The translations under genes and the position numbers were made by a program. Shown here in pieces: positions 8,279 through 17,848 of a stretch of 64,000 nt of DNA. Origin of the DNA: Oceanobacillus sp. Castelsardo (GTDB lineage: Bacteria > Bacillota > Bacilli > Bacillales > Amphibacillaceae); the NCBI RefSeq assembly GCF_001659985.1, contig NZ_LYCS01000012.1, positions 32,314 to 96,313 on the forward strand. Reading direction: 5' to 3'. Numbering within the stretch: the stretch's first letter is position 1; each line of letters opens with the position of its first letter. The notes under the pieces are model-generated. The model was not told the origin of the DNA and searched no databases. It worked only from the letters and a program-made list of their open reading frames with translations.

Positions 8279-8665
8279 TTATTTAATAAATAACCCTGCT
8301 ACTTCATCTTTATTGTTAAAGGTTATAGTGAATACACGATTTTCGTTACTGTATTTTGCAACAAGAACAACGATATAAAAGCCATCTTTTTTCTCGACAG
8401 AGGATTTATCGATCTTTTCAAAGTCACCAGATTTTTCGATGATAGGAGTAAGTTCTTCCATTTGCTCTTCTGGTAATCCTGTTTTCATTTGTTCATCAAA
8501 CATCTCATGAATCGCTTTATAATTAATTTCGTTTAATAATGAAACGATTTCTTCAGCCTTTGAAATATACTTTTCTGAAGTTGAATCATCCACAGTGTTT
8601 CCCCCACATGCGACAAGTGTAAGTATTGCCATGGAACCTAATATCGTTAATAAAATTCTCTTCAT
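8279..8665 (-). CDS. DUF3887-type lipoprotein
   Basis: A 128-residue secreted lipoprotein of unknown function. The signal peptide (MKRILLTILGSMAILTLVAC) ends in the lipobox LVAC with the acylated Cys at residue 20. The mature part, about 105 residues, fits the small DUF3887 fold (KAEEIVSLLN near the start, a C-terminal beta region ending VAGLFIK). The ATG at 8665 has AAAGGGAG upstream and overlaps the stop of the YhfC-type gene in ATGA, so the two are translationally coupled. Partnership with the membrane protease is inferred from this coupling. Confidence 0.8.
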   Translation of the reverse strand: MKRILLTILGSMAILTLVACGGNTVDDSTSEKYISKAEEIVSLLNEINYKAIHEMFDEQMKTGLPEEQMEELTPIIEKSGDFEKIDKSSVEKKDGFYIVVLVAKYSNENRVFTITFNNKDEVAGLFIK

Positions 8666-9345
8666 TGTAACACTCCCTTTCTTTTTGTCCATATACTATA
8701 ACTGAAAAGGGCTAACGCAATAATGGCTATCGTAACTTCCAAAACAATCAGCACACTATCCTGTGGCACATATAATGGTAAAATCCCTACCAATGCATCT
8801 GTAAAACCATGGATTATAATTGCAAGCAGAATATAATAAAATCTTTTTCGAACGACCCCCTGTAATACAATTATCGAAAGTCCTATATGTAATAACATTG
8901 CAAAGAAACGTTCGACACCACCAATAAAGAAATCTGCACTGTATGCAATAGCAGCCGGTGATAATAACAAGTTTATCGCACTAATTCCTACAAATAACAC
9001 TGCTTCAATACCACCGTGTCCTAAACCGAACCAAAAGCCAGATTGCCAATCTCGCTGTTTCATAAAAAAGTACATCGCAGTAAAACGAGCAAATTCTTCA
9101 AATATACCGGCCGACAAACCAATAACTATAGCAAATAAAACGGGTTGGGTGGCGTTAAACATTGAATAGGTAGTGCTGTGCTCTCCTAAATATTGCAGTA
9201 TTGGTATGCGTATCAAAACTTGTGATACAACAAATGCAAGTACACCCAATACAAACGGAATATATTGCTTTTTATAATACGAATATAATAACGCCATTAG
9301 CGGTAACCCCACGCTAATAACTAAAGCAAAAATAATACCTGCCAT
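8662..9345 (-). CDS. YhfC-family intramembrane protease-like protein
   Basis: A 227-residue polytopic membrane protein with about seven helices, related to YhfC/PrsW-type glutamic intramembrane proteases. Likely catalytic motifs are EEFARF near residue 80 and GLGHGGIEA near residue 107. The start chosen is ATG at 9345, 8 nt after GGGAG; an upstream GTG at 9354 would sit within that site. It follows the histidine kinase by 116 bp and overlaps the lipoprotein gene by 4 nt. A proteolytic role, for instance in processing a peptide or lipoprotein, is inferred from family only. Confidence 0.75.
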   Translation of the reverse strand: MAGIIFALVISVGLPLMALLYSYYKKQYIPFVLGVLAFVVSQVLIRIPILQYLGEHSTTYSMFNATQPVLFAIVIGLSAGIFEEFARFTAMYFFMKQRDWQSGFWFGLGHGGIEAVLFVGISAINLLLSPAAIAYSADFFIGGVERFFAMLLHIGLSIIVLQGVVRKRFYYILLAIIIHGFTDALVGILPLYVPQDSVLIVLEVTIAIIALALFSYSIWTKRKGVLQ

Positions 9346-9461
9346 CAAGTTCACTCCCTAATTGAAGTGTATTAAAGCCATTCCGTAAAGTAAATAACTT
9401 TGGCATATTCGGTTCATTTTTCATCATAAATGGTCTTTTAGTTTATACTTGCTTGGTATCA

Positions 9462-10775
9462 CTATTTTTTTAGGATTAAAGTTTGTGTAAAATACGGAGC
9501 TTTAAAAGCCGTTTCCAATGTTGCATTAGCTGTTTTTTCAATCATACGCTTTAAGGAAAAAAGCCCATATCCTCGATTTCCTTCTTTACTAGAATAACGT
9601 TTCTCGTATAATTGTTGCATATCAATATCTGCATGACTACAACTATTGTGAACAATAAAATATTGGTGTTCCTCCATTTCAAAGAAGGCAACTTGCAACA
9701 CTTTATCCTTAGTACAAACCGCTTCTTCAATTGCATTATCTAATAAAATTGATATGGCACGAATAAAAGCAACAACAGGCATCGCAACTGCTTCAATTGT
9801 CTGTGGTATATCTACCATAACTTGTATATTTTGTTGCTGAGCCGCAATCACTTTCACGCCCAACACGCTTTTCACTTCGGGAACATTAACGCGTGACAAC
9901 TTTACAATATCCAATTCACGATTGTTAATCAGTTTTGAGGTCGGGGCAATCACATTATGATAAACTTGTTCGATTTGCGTTATACTTTGATTACGTACTC
10001 CTTCATCTAATGTTAATAATACGTTCATATAATCATGGCGAAAACTAGCCAATTCATCATGCATCAGTTCTAATTTATCCACATAGTCCAATAGCTCTTT
10101 ATCTAAATGTTGCTGTTGTTCTTCCAACATTCTTTCTTTTGCCAAATGAGAGCCAATCAACACAATTAGCAGTAGGACAAAAAATAAAATAAATCCCGTA
10201 ATATAAATTACTTGTCCATAGCGTTGATGTAATATAGACAATAGGTTGGTGGAAGGCATCGTCAAAATCAGCCCTACGATAAGCCCAATTGCAAGAAGCA
10301 CATAACTTACATAATAAAGGTTGCTATCTACAATAAACATAGCTATTTTTTGAATCCTTTTTCTTAATAATCCAATACTGATGACAATAATGATTGAAAC
10401 GATAAGATGAATGATGCTAGCAGTCCATAAATACAAATTAAATGGTGTCCACATAAACAACTTCATACCAAGTTCCATCAACACCAATTTCGCCAATGTA
10501 ATGGTTACCATACTGACTAAGGCAAAGTAAAGATTTTGCATAAATGTTAATTCGTCTTTCATCAGACCTAAACTTAATAAGAATAGTAGTAACATAATAA
10601 TATTAAATTCAGGATAGCCCGTCACTGTCACAACAATGCCAAGCAAAATGGTAAATACAATACTTAAAGCAATCACCATAGTATACGACAAGCGATTATA
10701 ACGAATTAATTGAAAGTATAGTAAAACATGACTAATGCCAATAAGTATAATTGCGGCGAGATCATAAACATACAT
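9462..10775 (-). CDS. AgrC-like sensor histidine kinase (GHKL type)
   Basis: A 437-residue sensor with six N-terminal membrane helices (to about residue 210), a coiled segment with QQQHLDKELLDYVDKLELM, and a cytoplasmic kinase domain. The H box is FRHDYMNVL (His near 245), the N box ISILLDNAIEEA and the G box NRGYGLFSLK. The layout matches peptide-sensing kinases of the AgrC/ComD group. Its ATG shares one base with the response-regulator stop (TAATG) after AAAGGGTGA. No agrB, agrD or obvious precursor-peptide gene is in the window, so the signal is unknown. Confidence 0.88.
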   Translation of the reverse strand: MYVYDLAAIILIGISHVLLYFQLIRYNRLSYTMVIALSIVFTILLGIVVTVTGYPEFNIIMLLLFLLSLGLMKDELTFMQNLYFALVSMVTITLAKLVLMELGMKLFMWTPFNLYLWTASIIHLIVSIIIVISIGLLRKRIQKIAMFIVDSNLYYVSYVLLAIGLIVGLILTMPSTNLLSILHQRYGQVIYITGFILFFVLLLIVLIGSHLAKERMLEEQQQHLDKELLDYVDKLELMHDELASFRHDYMNVLLTLDEGVRNQSITQIEQVYHNVIAPTSKLINNRELDIVKLSRVNVPEVKSVLGVKVIAAQQQNIQVMVDIPQTIEAVAMPVVAFIRAISILLDNAIEEAVCTKDKVLQVAFFEMEEHQYFIVHNSCSHADIDMQQLYEKRYSSKEGNRGYGLFSLKRMIEKTANATLETAFKAPYFTQTLILKK

Positions 10776-11509
10776 TATAGTTCACCCTTTAACTGTTGAC
10801 GTACTTTGCTTACTAAACGACGGGACACAGGAATGCGTTTGCCGCTATTTAAAACAATCATTTTTTGCTTGGCATCATAGGAAGAAATTTGTAATGTGTT
10901 TACGATATAAGATTGGTGGCAGCGTAGTAAACGTTTATCTATTGATTCAATTTCTTTTAAGGTTCCATAAAAATTAACCAGACGATTTGTCGTTACTAAT
11001 ATTAAGCGATGTGGCTCATCTGTCATAATATACTCTACTGTTGCAAACGGAATACGTACAGTTGCACTAGAATTTTTGACAATAAAGTTATCAGTCGGAA
11101 CATCACCCATATTACGCTCTTGATAATGGAACAAACATTGTTCAAACATTCGATAACGTTCTTCATAAGGTAGGCCTTTATCGATAAATGTTAAAGCCGA
11201 CACCATATATTGGTACGAGATTGGCGCAAATTCAGAATGCGTTGTTACAAACACTATAATGCCCTGCGTATCATATTTACGAATCTCTTGTGCGACTTGC
11301 AAACCTTTACGTTCTTCATTTTTAATTTCGATATCTAAAAAATATATCGGTATATAACTTGTCAGAGGGATTTTTTCAATAATTTTCGTGCTATTAGCGG
11401 TCACTTCAATAAAATCATACGGTAACCTATGCTTCTCACAAATATCTTTCACCATTCGCTTCATATGCTGAGCTTGAATCAGATCATCTTCCAATATAAA
11501 GATACTCAT
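10775..11509 (-). CDS. LytTR-family response regulator (AgrA/ComE type)
   Basis: A 244-residue DNA-binding response regulator. The receiver domain (about 1-125) has the acidic pocket LEDD near residue 7, the phospho-acceptor Asp in YFLDIEI (about Asp59) and a switch Thr in VFVTTHSEF. The C-terminal LytTR domain (about 145-244) has the typical RCHQSYIVN and GKRIPVSRR segments. The ATG at 11509 is used because GGGG lies 8 nt upstream; the longer in-frame start at 11545 lacks a site. It is the first gene of the set response regulator, kinase, YhfC-type protease, lipoprotein. Confidence 0.9.
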   Translation of the reverse strand: MSIFILEDDLIQAQHMKRMVKDICEKHRLPYDFIEVTANSTKIIEKIPLTSYIPIYFLDIEIKNEERKGLQVAQEIRKYDTQGIIVFVTTHSEFAPISYQYMVSALTFIDKGLPYEERYRMFEQCLFHYQERNMGDVPTDNFIVKNSSATVRIPFATVEYIMTDEPHRLILVTTNRLVNFYGTLKEIESIDKRLLRCHQSYIVNTLQISSYDAKQKMIVLNSGKRIPVSRRLVSKVRQQLKGEL

Positions 11510-11684
11510 ACTATAACCCCACTTCAACCAATCTATAAATAGCATAGCACGATTAACTCACCACGTTTAGTGCTACTTCCCAAATTTATTCCTTTAATAG
11601 CGGCAAGTAGAATATTGCTTTTTCAGGCGTACTATTCTAGCTATATAATAAAGATAATTAAGATTATAGAACAAAAGTGTAAGC

Positions 11685-11718
11685 CATCGATTGGAAAGTC
11701 TTCTTTATCGTACGGAGG
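11685..11718. repeat. Fragment of dispersed repeat
   Basis: This 34-bp stretch in the gap between the response regulator and rpsI is identical at 32 of 34 positions to the reverse complement of 53128-53161. The shared core includes AAGTCTTCTTTATCGTACGG. A further TTGG match at 11731-11734 follows after a deletion. It is a decayed partial copy of the structured repeat between gltX and cysE. Confidence 0.8.
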
Positions 11719-11750
11719 AAAGGAGCTTTGTTGGAGTTTTTTACTTCTCC

Positions 11751-11791
11751 AAAACAAAAACAGACTATTTCATCATAGATGAAATAGTCTG
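11751..11791 (-). terminator. Terminator of rplM-rpsI
   Basis: A 14-bp perfect stem (CAGACTATTTCATC / GATGAAATAGTCTG, 3-nt loop) followed on the minus strand by TTTTTGTTTT, 33 bp past the rpsI stop. A strong intrinsic terminator. Confidence 0.93.
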
Positions 11792-11823
11792 TAGACGTTG
11801 ATATGTTAATATTTTTATAAAGA

Positions 11824-12216
11824 TTAACGTTTTGAGAACTGAGGAGCTCTACGTGCGCCTTTAAGACCGTATTTCTTACGTTCTTTCATTCTTGCATCAC
11901 GAGTTAAGAATCCTTCACGTTTTAAAGTAGAACGATATTCAGGATCTGCTTCTAATAATGCACGAGAGATACCGTGACGGATAGCACCAGCTTGACCAGT
12001 GAATCCACCACCATGAACGTTTACTAATACGTCATATGTTCCTTCTGTTTCTGTAGCAGCTAAAGGCTGGTTAAGAATTAGAAGTTGTGTTTCATATGGG
12101 AAATAGTCTCTAGCATCACGACCATTGATTTTAATGTTACCTGTTCCTGGTACTAAACGTACACGAGCAGTTGACTTTTTACGACGACCTGTTCCGTAAT
12201 ATTGTACTTGTGCCAA
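11824..12216 (-). CDS. rpsI: 30S ribosomal protein S9
   Basis: Small-subunit head protein whose C-terminal tail reaches the P-site tRNA. The 130 residues match the Bacillus length and end in the basic tail [11 protein letters not shown]. The conserved start [20 protein letters not shown] and [14 protein letters not shown] are present. It lies 18 bp after rplM and before a strong terminator, the usual two-gene L13-S9 unit. Confidence 0.98.
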   Translation of the reverse strand: MAQVQYYGTGRRKKSTARVRLVPGTGNIKINGRDARDYFPYETQLLILNQPLAATETEGTYDVLVNVHGGGFTGQAGAIRHGISRALLEADPEYRSTLKREGFLTRDARMKERKKYGLKGARRAPQFSKR

Positions 12217-12234
12217 ATCATTTACCTCCTTTTA

Positions 12235-12672
12235 TTACCCACGAAGCTCGTAAACTTCTGGTTTTTGTGCTTGATGGTTGTGCTCAGAACCTCTGAAGAC
12301 ATGAAGTTTCTTAGCCATTTTACGACCTAATGGACCTTTTGGAAGCATACCTTTAACAGTACGCTCAATCATTTCTTCTGTATATTTAGAACGCATTTCT
12401 TCTGCATTACGCGCTCTTAATCCACCTGGATGTCCTGAGTGGTTATAGTACATTTTGTCATTAATTTTGTTTCCACTTAATTCTACTTTTTCTGCATTAA
12501 TGATGATAACATGATCACCAGTGTCAACATGTGGAGTGTAAGTTGGTTTATTCTTTCCACGAAGGATAGCTGCAACTTCACTTGCTAGACGACCAAGACG
12601 TTGGCCTTCAGCATCCACAACTAGCCATTTGCGTTCAATATTGTTTTCATTCGCCATGAAAGTTGTGCGCAT
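12235..12672 (-). CDS. rplM: 50S ribosomal protein L13
   Basis: Early-assembly large-subunit protein. The 145 residues match Bacillus L13 end to end ([20 protein letters not shown] at the N-terminus, KPEVYELRG at the C-terminus), which fixes the first ATG at 12672 with GGAGGG upstream. First gene of the rplM-rpsI operon. In Firmicutes this operon often has an L13-binding leader; a candidate lies just upstream. Confidence 0.98.
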   Translation of the reverse strand: MRTTFMANENNIERKWLVVDAEGQRLGRLASEVAAILRGKNKPTYTPHVDTGDHVIIINAEKVELSGNKINDKMYYNHSGHPGGLRARNAEEMRSKYTEEMIERTVKGMLPKGPLGRKMAKKLHVFRGSEHNHQAQKPEVYELRG

Positions 12673-12788
12673 GATAGTTTCCCTCCAAATTTCATTTAAT
12701 CGTTCAATTTATTGTTATTCTTATTATAAACATAATTAGTTTCCGGGGCTAATCATGGTTTCTTAAGAAATAAAATGCCATAAATCAT
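12673..12788 (-). promoter_or_regulatory. Candidate L13 autoregulatory leader
   Basis: The roughly 115-nt untranslated leader between the promoter and rplM contains a small stem (ATTAG, CCCCGGAAA, CTAAT near 12743-12761) with a GC-rich loop. Its place is that of the known Firmicute L13 leader. A covariance-model search would be needed to confirm it. Confidence 0.45.
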
Positions 12789-12816
12789 ATTATAATACAT
12801 GTGGGTCTGTTGTCAA
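12789..12816 (-). promoter_or_regulatory. rplM-rpsI promoter
   Basis: Minus-strand TTGACA (12811-12816), 16-bp spacer, TATAAT (12789-12794): consensus sigma-A hexamers about 115 bp upstream of rplM, just downstream of truA. Confidence 0.85.
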
Positions 12817-12849
12817 GTTTCTTCGGTGTTTTTTCTCCAAAAACCGCTT

Positions 12850-13593
12850 CTACTTATACGTAACTTTCCACATATAAAGTCCCCCGGCATCCATCGTTTT
12901 CCCTACGACCGTCCGATCCCTTTTTTCAAGAAGAATAGGTATATCTTCAGGTTTCATTTTACCTTGACCAACATCTAATAAAACACCTACAAGTATTCTT
13001 ACCATATTATACAAAAATCCACTTCCACGAAAGATAAATTCAATTTGATTCCCTTTTCTTTCACATGAAGCTTCATAAATGGTTCTTACTTTATCACCCT
13101 TAACCGTTGCCTTCGAAGATGAAAACGTCGTAAAATCATGAGTACCTTCTAAAAATCGACATGCTTCTTGTATCTTTCCCGTATCTATTGAATAAGGAAA
13201 ATGGAGCATATAATTTCTTTTAAATAAATCAGGTGCTTCTTGATTTAACACGAGATAATGATACTCCTTTTCCTTTACGTCAAATCTTGCATGAAAGTTA
13301 GAATCGACCTTTTCCACTCTTAAGACATAAATATCATCCGGTAATTGGGCATTTAACGCCTTTTTCCAACCTGTTTCATGGATCTCAAGCGAAGAATCAA
13401 AATGTATCACTTGTCCCAATGCATGTACTCCGGCATCTGTTCTACCTGAACCGACGATGCGCATATCCTGACCTTTATGCATTTTACTAAGCACCTTTTC
13501 AATTTCTCCTTGAATCGTCCGTTTATTTGGTTGTATTTGGTAACCATTAAATAGTATGCCATCATATTGAATGGTACATTTCAATCTTCCCAT
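12850..13593 (-). CDS. truA: tRNA pseudouridine(38-40) synthase
   Basis: Converts uridines 38-40 in tRNA anticodon stem-loops to pseudouridine. The 247 residues include the catalytic Asp in GSGRTDAGVHALGQVIHF (about residue 53). The ATG at 13593 gives the usual MGRLKCTIQYDG start and has AGGA 9 nt upstream; the in-frame TTG at 13602 is poorly spaced. It sits 11 bp after ecfT, the standard Bacillus order ecfA1-ecfA2-ecfT-truA-rplM. Confidence 0.96.
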   Translation of the reverse strand: MGRLKCTIQYDGILFNGYQIQPNKRTIQGEIEKVLSKMHKGQDMRIVGSGRTDAGVHALGQVIHFDSSLEIHETGWKKALNAQLPDDIYVLRVEKVDSNFHARFDVKEKEYHYLVLNQEAPDLFKRNYMLHFPYSIDTGKIQEACRFLEGTHDFTTFSSSKATVKGDKVRTIYEASCERKGNQIEFIFRGSGFLYNMVRILVGVLLDVGQGKMKPEDIPILLEKRDRTVVGKTMDAGGLYMWKVTYK

Positions 13594-13604
13594 ACGTGTC
13601 AATC

Positions 13605-14408
13605 CTATCCATAAGTCCTAGTTAAAAATAATAGTATGATGACCACAATAAAAATGAGATATACGAATATATCCATCTTTTCAATCTTTAATTCTCTTAG
13701 TTTTGATCTACCTTCTCCGCCTTGATATCCTCGTGCTTCCATCGCCATTGCAAGCTCTTCTGCACGCTTAAATGCACTCACAAATAAAGGAACCAGTAAT
13801 GGAATAACTGCTTTTACACGGTCTTTTATTGGCCCTGTTCTAAAGTCAACCCCTCTTGAAGCTTGTGCCCTTGAAATTTTATCTGTTTCTTGCATAAGCG
13901 TCGGTATGAATCTTAAAGATATGGACATCATCAAAGCTAATTCATGTACAGGAAATTTCACCTTTTTTAAGGGGTTTAACATATCTTCAATTGCATCTGT
14001 TATTTCAATAGGTGTCGTCGTTAGCGTTAAGAGGGACGTCACCAAAATTAATAAGAAAAAGCGAATTGATATAGCAATACCTTGGAAAATTCCACCTGAG
14101 TAAAATTTAAAAATCCAGAAATCAAAAACAAGGGTACCTTCTTTTGTTACAAATAAATGTAGTAAAAAGGTAAAAATAATAAGAAACCAAACAGGGGTTA
14201 AACCTTTCAGCACAAAACGAATAGGAACCTTTGAAGTAAACATACTTGCTAAGGCAAAGACAACTAAAATAGAATAACTTGGTAGATTATTCGCAAAGAA
14301 AACAATAAAAACAAAGAAGAATATAATGGTAATCTTTGTTCTTGGATCTAGACGATGTACAATGGAATCCCCTGGAACATATTGTCCAATGATTAACGAA
14401 TTATTCAT
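13605..14408 (-). CDS. ecfT: ECF transporter transmembrane subunit EcfT
   Basis: Scaffold membrane protein of the shared energy-coupling-factor module that joins the two ATPases to vitamin-specific S components. The 267 residues contain about five membrane helices and the paired coupling motifs [10 protein letters not shown] (about 188) and [10 protein letters not shown] (about 225) that contact the ATPases. Its ATG overlaps the ecfA2 stop by 4 nt. No S-component gene is in the window, so this is the group II (shared) module. Confidence 0.95.
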   Translation of the reverse strand: MNNSLIIGQYVPGDSIVHRLDPRTKITIIFFFVFIVFFANNLPSYSILVVFALASMFTSKVPIRFVLKGLTPVWFLIIFTFLLHLFVTKEGTLVFDFWIFKFYSGGIFQGIAISIRFFLLILVTSLLTLTTTPIEITDAIEDMLNPLKKVKFPVHELALMMSISLRFIPTLMQETDKISRAQASRGVDFRTGPIKDRVKAVIPLLVPLFVSAFKRAEELAMAMEARGYQGGEGRSKLRELKIEKMDIFVYLIFIVVIILLFLTRTYG

Positions 14409-15274
14409 TCCAACTCATCCCCAATCAAAACTTGTTTTATCTGCTTTGCTAATTGATTAATAGACTGATTAGAAAATGGGGTGGTGGTTTTAAACTTTTT
14501 ATTAAAACTCGTTATAAATTGGACAACTTCTGGTACATCTAGTTGAACTTGCTTCAAAGCATCCTTTTGTACAAAAACTTCCTCTGGGGTACCTTCTAAG
14601 TATTTCTTACCCTTATTTAAAATAATGACATGATTGGCATACTTTAAAGCGTCTTCCATACTATGTGTGACAAGTACAGTCGTTAAATTCTGTTCATGGT
14701 GAAGTCGATAAAACATATCCATGATTTCCTTTTGACCCCGAGGATCGAGGCCAGCTGTCGGTTCATCTAAAACTAAAGTATCTGGCTTTATGGCAAGAAC
14801 TCCAGCTATTGCTACCCGACGCATTTGTCCACCACTCAAATCAAATGGGGACCGATCAAGAAGAGATTCTGAAAGGCCTACTGCTGACATCGCTTTTAGA
14901 ATCCTATCTTTAATTTCACTTTCTGGTACACCAAAATTTTCTGGACCAAAGGCTATATCCTTTTCTATCGTTTCTTCAAATAATTGATGTTCGGGATATT
15001 GAAATACTACACCAACTTTGCTTCGTAGTTCTTTCATGTCACTAGGTTTACGATCATTTGTTAATAAATAATCTCCTACTTTAACCTTGCCATCAGTAGG
15101 TATGGATAGACCATTTAAATGACTAATAAGCGTTGACTTCCCTGAACCAGTATGACCGACAATTGCTACAAAGGAACCTGACTTTATATGGAAAGATAAA
15201 TCTTCTAATGCCTTATGCTCAAATGGGGTATTTTTTTGATAAGTATAGTCTACGTTCTCAAATGTAATGTCCAT
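14405..15274 (-). CDS. ecfA2: ECF transporter ATPase EcfA2
   Basis: Second ATP-binding subunit of the ECF vitamin transporter module. The 289 residues carry Walker [14 protein letters not shown] (about 41-53), the signature [14 protein letters not shown] and Walker [12 protein letters not shown], then a switch His in [10 protein letters not shown]. The start is ATG at 15274 with GGAGG at a good distance. It overlaps the end of ecfA1 by 25 bp, indicating tight coupling within the operon. Confidence 0.96.
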   Translation of the reverse strand: MDITFENVDYTYQKNTPFEHKALEDLSFHIKSGSFVAIVGHTGSGKSTLISHLNGLSIPTDGKVKVGDYLLTNDRKPSDMKELRSKVGVVFQYPEHQLFEETIEKDIAFGPENFGVPESEIKDRILKAMSAVGLSESLLDRSPFDLSGGQMRRVAIAGVLAIKPDTLVLDEPTAGLDPRGQKEIMDMFYRLHHEQNLTTVLVTHSMEDALKYANHVIILNKGKKYLEGTPEEVFVQKDALKQVQLDVPEVVQFITSFNKKFKTTTPFSNQSINQLAKQIKQVLIGDELE

Positions 15275-16089
15275 AAATCCTCCAACAATTCTTCGTGGTT
15301 TAAAGGTTCCTTCGATATATTTACTCCAATATCCTTTAAAGCGTCTGCTAAAATAGTAACAAACGGTACATCAAGTCCAATTTTTCTTAGTTCTTCTTTA
15401 TTCGTGAAAATTTCCCTCGGTACAGATTCTTCCCATATTTCACCTTTATTCATCACAATAACTCGGTCAGCTTGGACTACTTCTTGTAAATCATGTGTAA
15501 TCGTGATAAGAGCTAAACCTTGTTTATTTTGTAGTTGTGATACAGTATGCATAATCTCTTTACGGCCATTAGGGTCTAACATAGCGGTCGCCTCATCTAA
15601 AATTAATACCCTTGGGGAAACCGCCAATACACCAGCAATTGCTATCCGTTGCTTTTGTCCACCAGAGAGTCGATGTGGTTCAGTCATCAGATAATCTGAC
15701 ATTCCTACTGCTTTCAGTGTTGATTGGATTCGTTCCATCATCACCTCTCTAGCTATACCGCGATTTTCCATACCAAAGGCTACATCGTCTTGAACAGTTG
15801 CTCCAACAAACTGGTTGTCCGGATTTTGAAATACCATTCCAACATCTTTACGTATATCCCAAATAGTATCCTCCATTACCTTCTTTCCACCTATTAGAAT
15901 TTCTCCTTTTTGTGGAAATAGTAAACCATTAATTAATTTAGCAATGGTAGATTTTCCAGAACCATTATGACCTATGATAGCAACCCATTCATCCTCTTTA
16001 ATTGTAAATGATACATTGTTTAGTACCCAGGGCTCCTCGTCTCCGTATCGAAATGATACCTCTCTAAACTCAATTAAATTCTCTGCCAT
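15250..16089 (-). CDS. ecfA1: ECF transporter ATPase EcfA1
   Basis: First ATP-binding subunit of the ECF module. The 279 residues have Walker [14 protein letters not shown], signature [14 protein letters not shown] and Walker [12 protein letters not shown]. The ATG at 16089 ([16 protein letters not shown]) was chosen because AGGGGGAC precedes it at the right spacing; the longer in-frame start at 16140 has none. It begins about 210 bp beyond rplQ, behind the rplQ terminator. Confidence 0.96.
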   Translation of the reverse strand: MAENLIEFREVSFRYGDEEPWVLNNVSFTIKEDEWVAIIGHNGSGKSTIAKLINGLLFPQKGEILIGGKKVMEDTIWDIRKDVGMVFQNPDNQFVGATVQDDVAFGMENRGIAREVMMERIQSTLKAVGMSDYLMTEPHRLSGGQKQRIAIAGVLAVSPRVLILDEATAMLDPNGRKEIMHTVSQLQNKQGLALITITHDLQEVVQADRVIVMNKGEIWEESVPREIFTNKEELRKIGLDVPFVTILADALKDIGVNISKEPLNHEELLEDLWTLHLRT

Positions 16090-16237
16090 AAATAGTCCCC
16101 CTGTTAATCGTGTTGGGAAATATAAACATTCATTGTACAAGTAAGATAATCACCTATCCTAATAGGGAATACCAATTACTTGGTACCATATAGTGTTTTT
16201 ATATTAACATCTTCCTTGCCATACTTTCCTGGTGTAC

Positions 16238-16285
16238 AAAAAAAGGGCTTGGATTCACCTCGTGAGAGAATTGAGTCCTGCCCTT
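16238..16285 (-). terminator. Terminator of the alpha (rpoA-rplQ) operon
   Basis: On the minus strand AAGGGC and GCCCTT close a long interrupted hairpin followed by seven T residues, 17 bp beyond the rplQ stop. Confidence 0.78.
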
Positions 16286-16301
16286 GCCGCATGTTGTATC
16301 A

Positions 16302-16655
16302 TTAAACTAATTCAACGATAGCCATTTTTGCTCCATCACCTTGGCGTTCACCAAGTTTAAGAACACGTGTATATCCACCTTGTCTTTCTTCATAACGCGC
16401 AGCAACATCATCAAATAACTTTTGAATAACATTGTTGTCTTCATCAGCTTCTTTATTATAAAGAAAAGCTGCTGCTTGACGGCGTGCATGAAGATCGCCA
16501 CGTTTACCCAAAGTAATCATTTTATCAACGATAGTTCTTAATTCCTTCGCTTTAGCTTCTGTAGTTTCTACACGTTCATGAATAATTAAATCAGAAGCTA
16601 AGTTACGAAGAAGTGCCATACGGGCATCTGTAGTACGTCCTAATTTTCTAGCCAT
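16302..16655 (-). CDS. rplQ: 50S ribosomal protein L17
   Basis: Large-subunit protein near the peptide exit tunnel. The 117 residues start [19 protein letters not shown] and keep the family core ([25 protein letters not shown]). Last gene of the alpha operon, 45 bp after rpoA and before a terminator. Length is close to the roughly 120 of Bacillus. Confidence 0.98.
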   Translation of the reverse strand: MARKLGRTTDARMALLRNLASDLIIHERVETTEAKAKELRTIVDKMITLGKRGDLHARRQAAAFLYNKEADEDNNVIQKLFDDVAARYEERQGGYTRVLKLGERQGDGAKMAIVELV

Positions 16656-16700
16656 GGACTATAACCCTCCCTTTTTTGAAACTCTAGGTGACTGTAAGTA

Positions 16701-17645
16701 TCAGTCGTCTTCACGTAAACCCAAACCAAGATCACTTAGCTTAAGCTTAACTTCTTCTAAAGATTTACGTCCTAAGTTACGTACTTTCATCATATCCTCT
16801 TCAGATTTGTTAGTAAGCTCTTGAACAGTATTAATTCCAGCACGTTTTAAGCAATTATAAGATCGAACGGAAAGATCTAATTCTTCAATTGTCATTTCCA
16901 TTACTTTTTCTTTTTGGTCTTCTTCTTTTTCAACCATAATTTCAGCATTTTGAGCTTCATCCGTTAGGCCAACAAAAATATTAAAGTGTTCCGTAATTAT
17001 CTTTGCCCCTAAAGATATGGCTTCTTCTGGACGAATACTTCCATCAGTTGAAATATCTAATGTTAACTTATCAAAGTTAGCATCTTGCCCGACACGTGTG
17101 TTCTCCACTTGGTAAGTTACACGTGATACGGGAGTGAAGATAGAGTCAATTGGAATCACACCAATTGCTTGATCATCACGTTTATTTTCTTCAGCTTGAC
17201 GATAACCGCGTCCAGTTTCCGCTGTAACTTTCATATGCAAGTTACCTTTACTATTTAAGGTAGCAATATGAAGATCTGGATTTAAAACTTCTACATCACT
17301 ATCATAAGTAAGATCACGTGCAGTTACTTGTCCTTCACCTTGAACATCAAGTTCTAATGTTTTAGGTTCATCCGAATAGATTTTTAAAGCTAAGTTTTTT
17401 AGATTCAAAACTATTTGTGTTACATCCTCTACTACTCCATCAATCGCTGAAAACTCATGCATTGCTCCGTCGATTTGAACGGATGTAACTGCAGCACCTG
17501 GAAGTGAGGATAGAAGGATACGACGCAAGGAGTTTCCTAGAGTGGCACCATATCCACGCTCAAGCGGTTCAACCACGAATTTGCCGAATGTAGCATCATC
17601 ACTAATTTCAACCGTTTCAATTTTTGGTTTTTCAATTTCGATCAT
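16701..17645 (-). CDS. rpoA: DNA-directed RNA polymerase alpha subunit
   Basis: Dimerises to nucleate RNA polymerase assembly. The N-terminal domain (about 1-230) carries [21 protein letters not shown]; an acidic linker near 232-245 joins it to the C-terminal DNA- and activator-binding domain ([33 protein letters not shown]). The 314 residues equal the Bacillus length. ATG at 17645 follows AAAGGAGGG. A separate promoter and a leader hairpin precede it. Confidence 0.99.
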   Translation of the reverse strand: MIEIEKPKIETVEISDDATFGKFVVEPLERGYGATLGNSLRRILLSSLPGAAVTSVQIDGAMHEFSAIDGVVEDVTQIVLNLKNLALKIYSDEPKTLELDVQGEGQVTARDLTYDSDVEVLNPDLHIATLNSKGNLHMKVTAETGRGYRQAEENKRDDQAIGVIPIDSIFTPVSRVTYQVENTRVGQDANFDKLTLDISTDGSIRPEEAISLGAKIITEHFNIFVGLTDEAQNAEIMVEKEEDQKEKVMEMTIEELDLSVRSYNCLKRAGINTVQELTNKSEEDMMKVRNLGRKSLEEVKLKLSDLGLGLREDD

Positions 17646-17678
17646 TAAATAAAACCCTCCTTTAAAACGTCGAAACCC

Positions 17679-17700
17679 CGGCTAGACAAGAGTCTAACCG
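17679..17700 (-). promoter_or_regulatory. rpoA leader hairpin
   Basis: A 9-bp stem (CGGTTAGAC / GTCTAGCCG with one G-U wobble, TCTT loop) lies about 35 nt before the rpoA start, in the untranslated region behind its own promoter. It lacks a T run, so it is a structured leader rather than a terminator. Confidence 0.55.
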
Positions 17701-17803
17701 AAATTCCCCAAAGGCAGTTGGCGTTTCTGCACTACCTTAATATTTTACGTACTGGTTTATCTTCGATGCTGTAATAGTGACCATAATCACCGAGATTTTA
17801 GCT

Positions 17804-17832
17804 ATCATAACCCATTATTGACAGGGTGACAA
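17804..17832 (-). promoter_or_regulatory. Internal promoter for rpoA-rplQ
   Basis: Minus-strand TTGTCA (17827-17832), 17-bp spacer, TATGAT (17804-17809), directly after the rpsK stop. It could give rpoA and rplQ extra transcription independent of the upstream operon. Confidence 0.68.
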
Positions 17833-17848
17833 ATTCTATACGGTAAAA

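Noticed and set aside
11570..11782. Plus-strand 70-codon frame in the gap before rpsI
   Set aside because: It spans the repeat fragment and the rpsI terminator, has no good ribosome site and no recognisable protein features.
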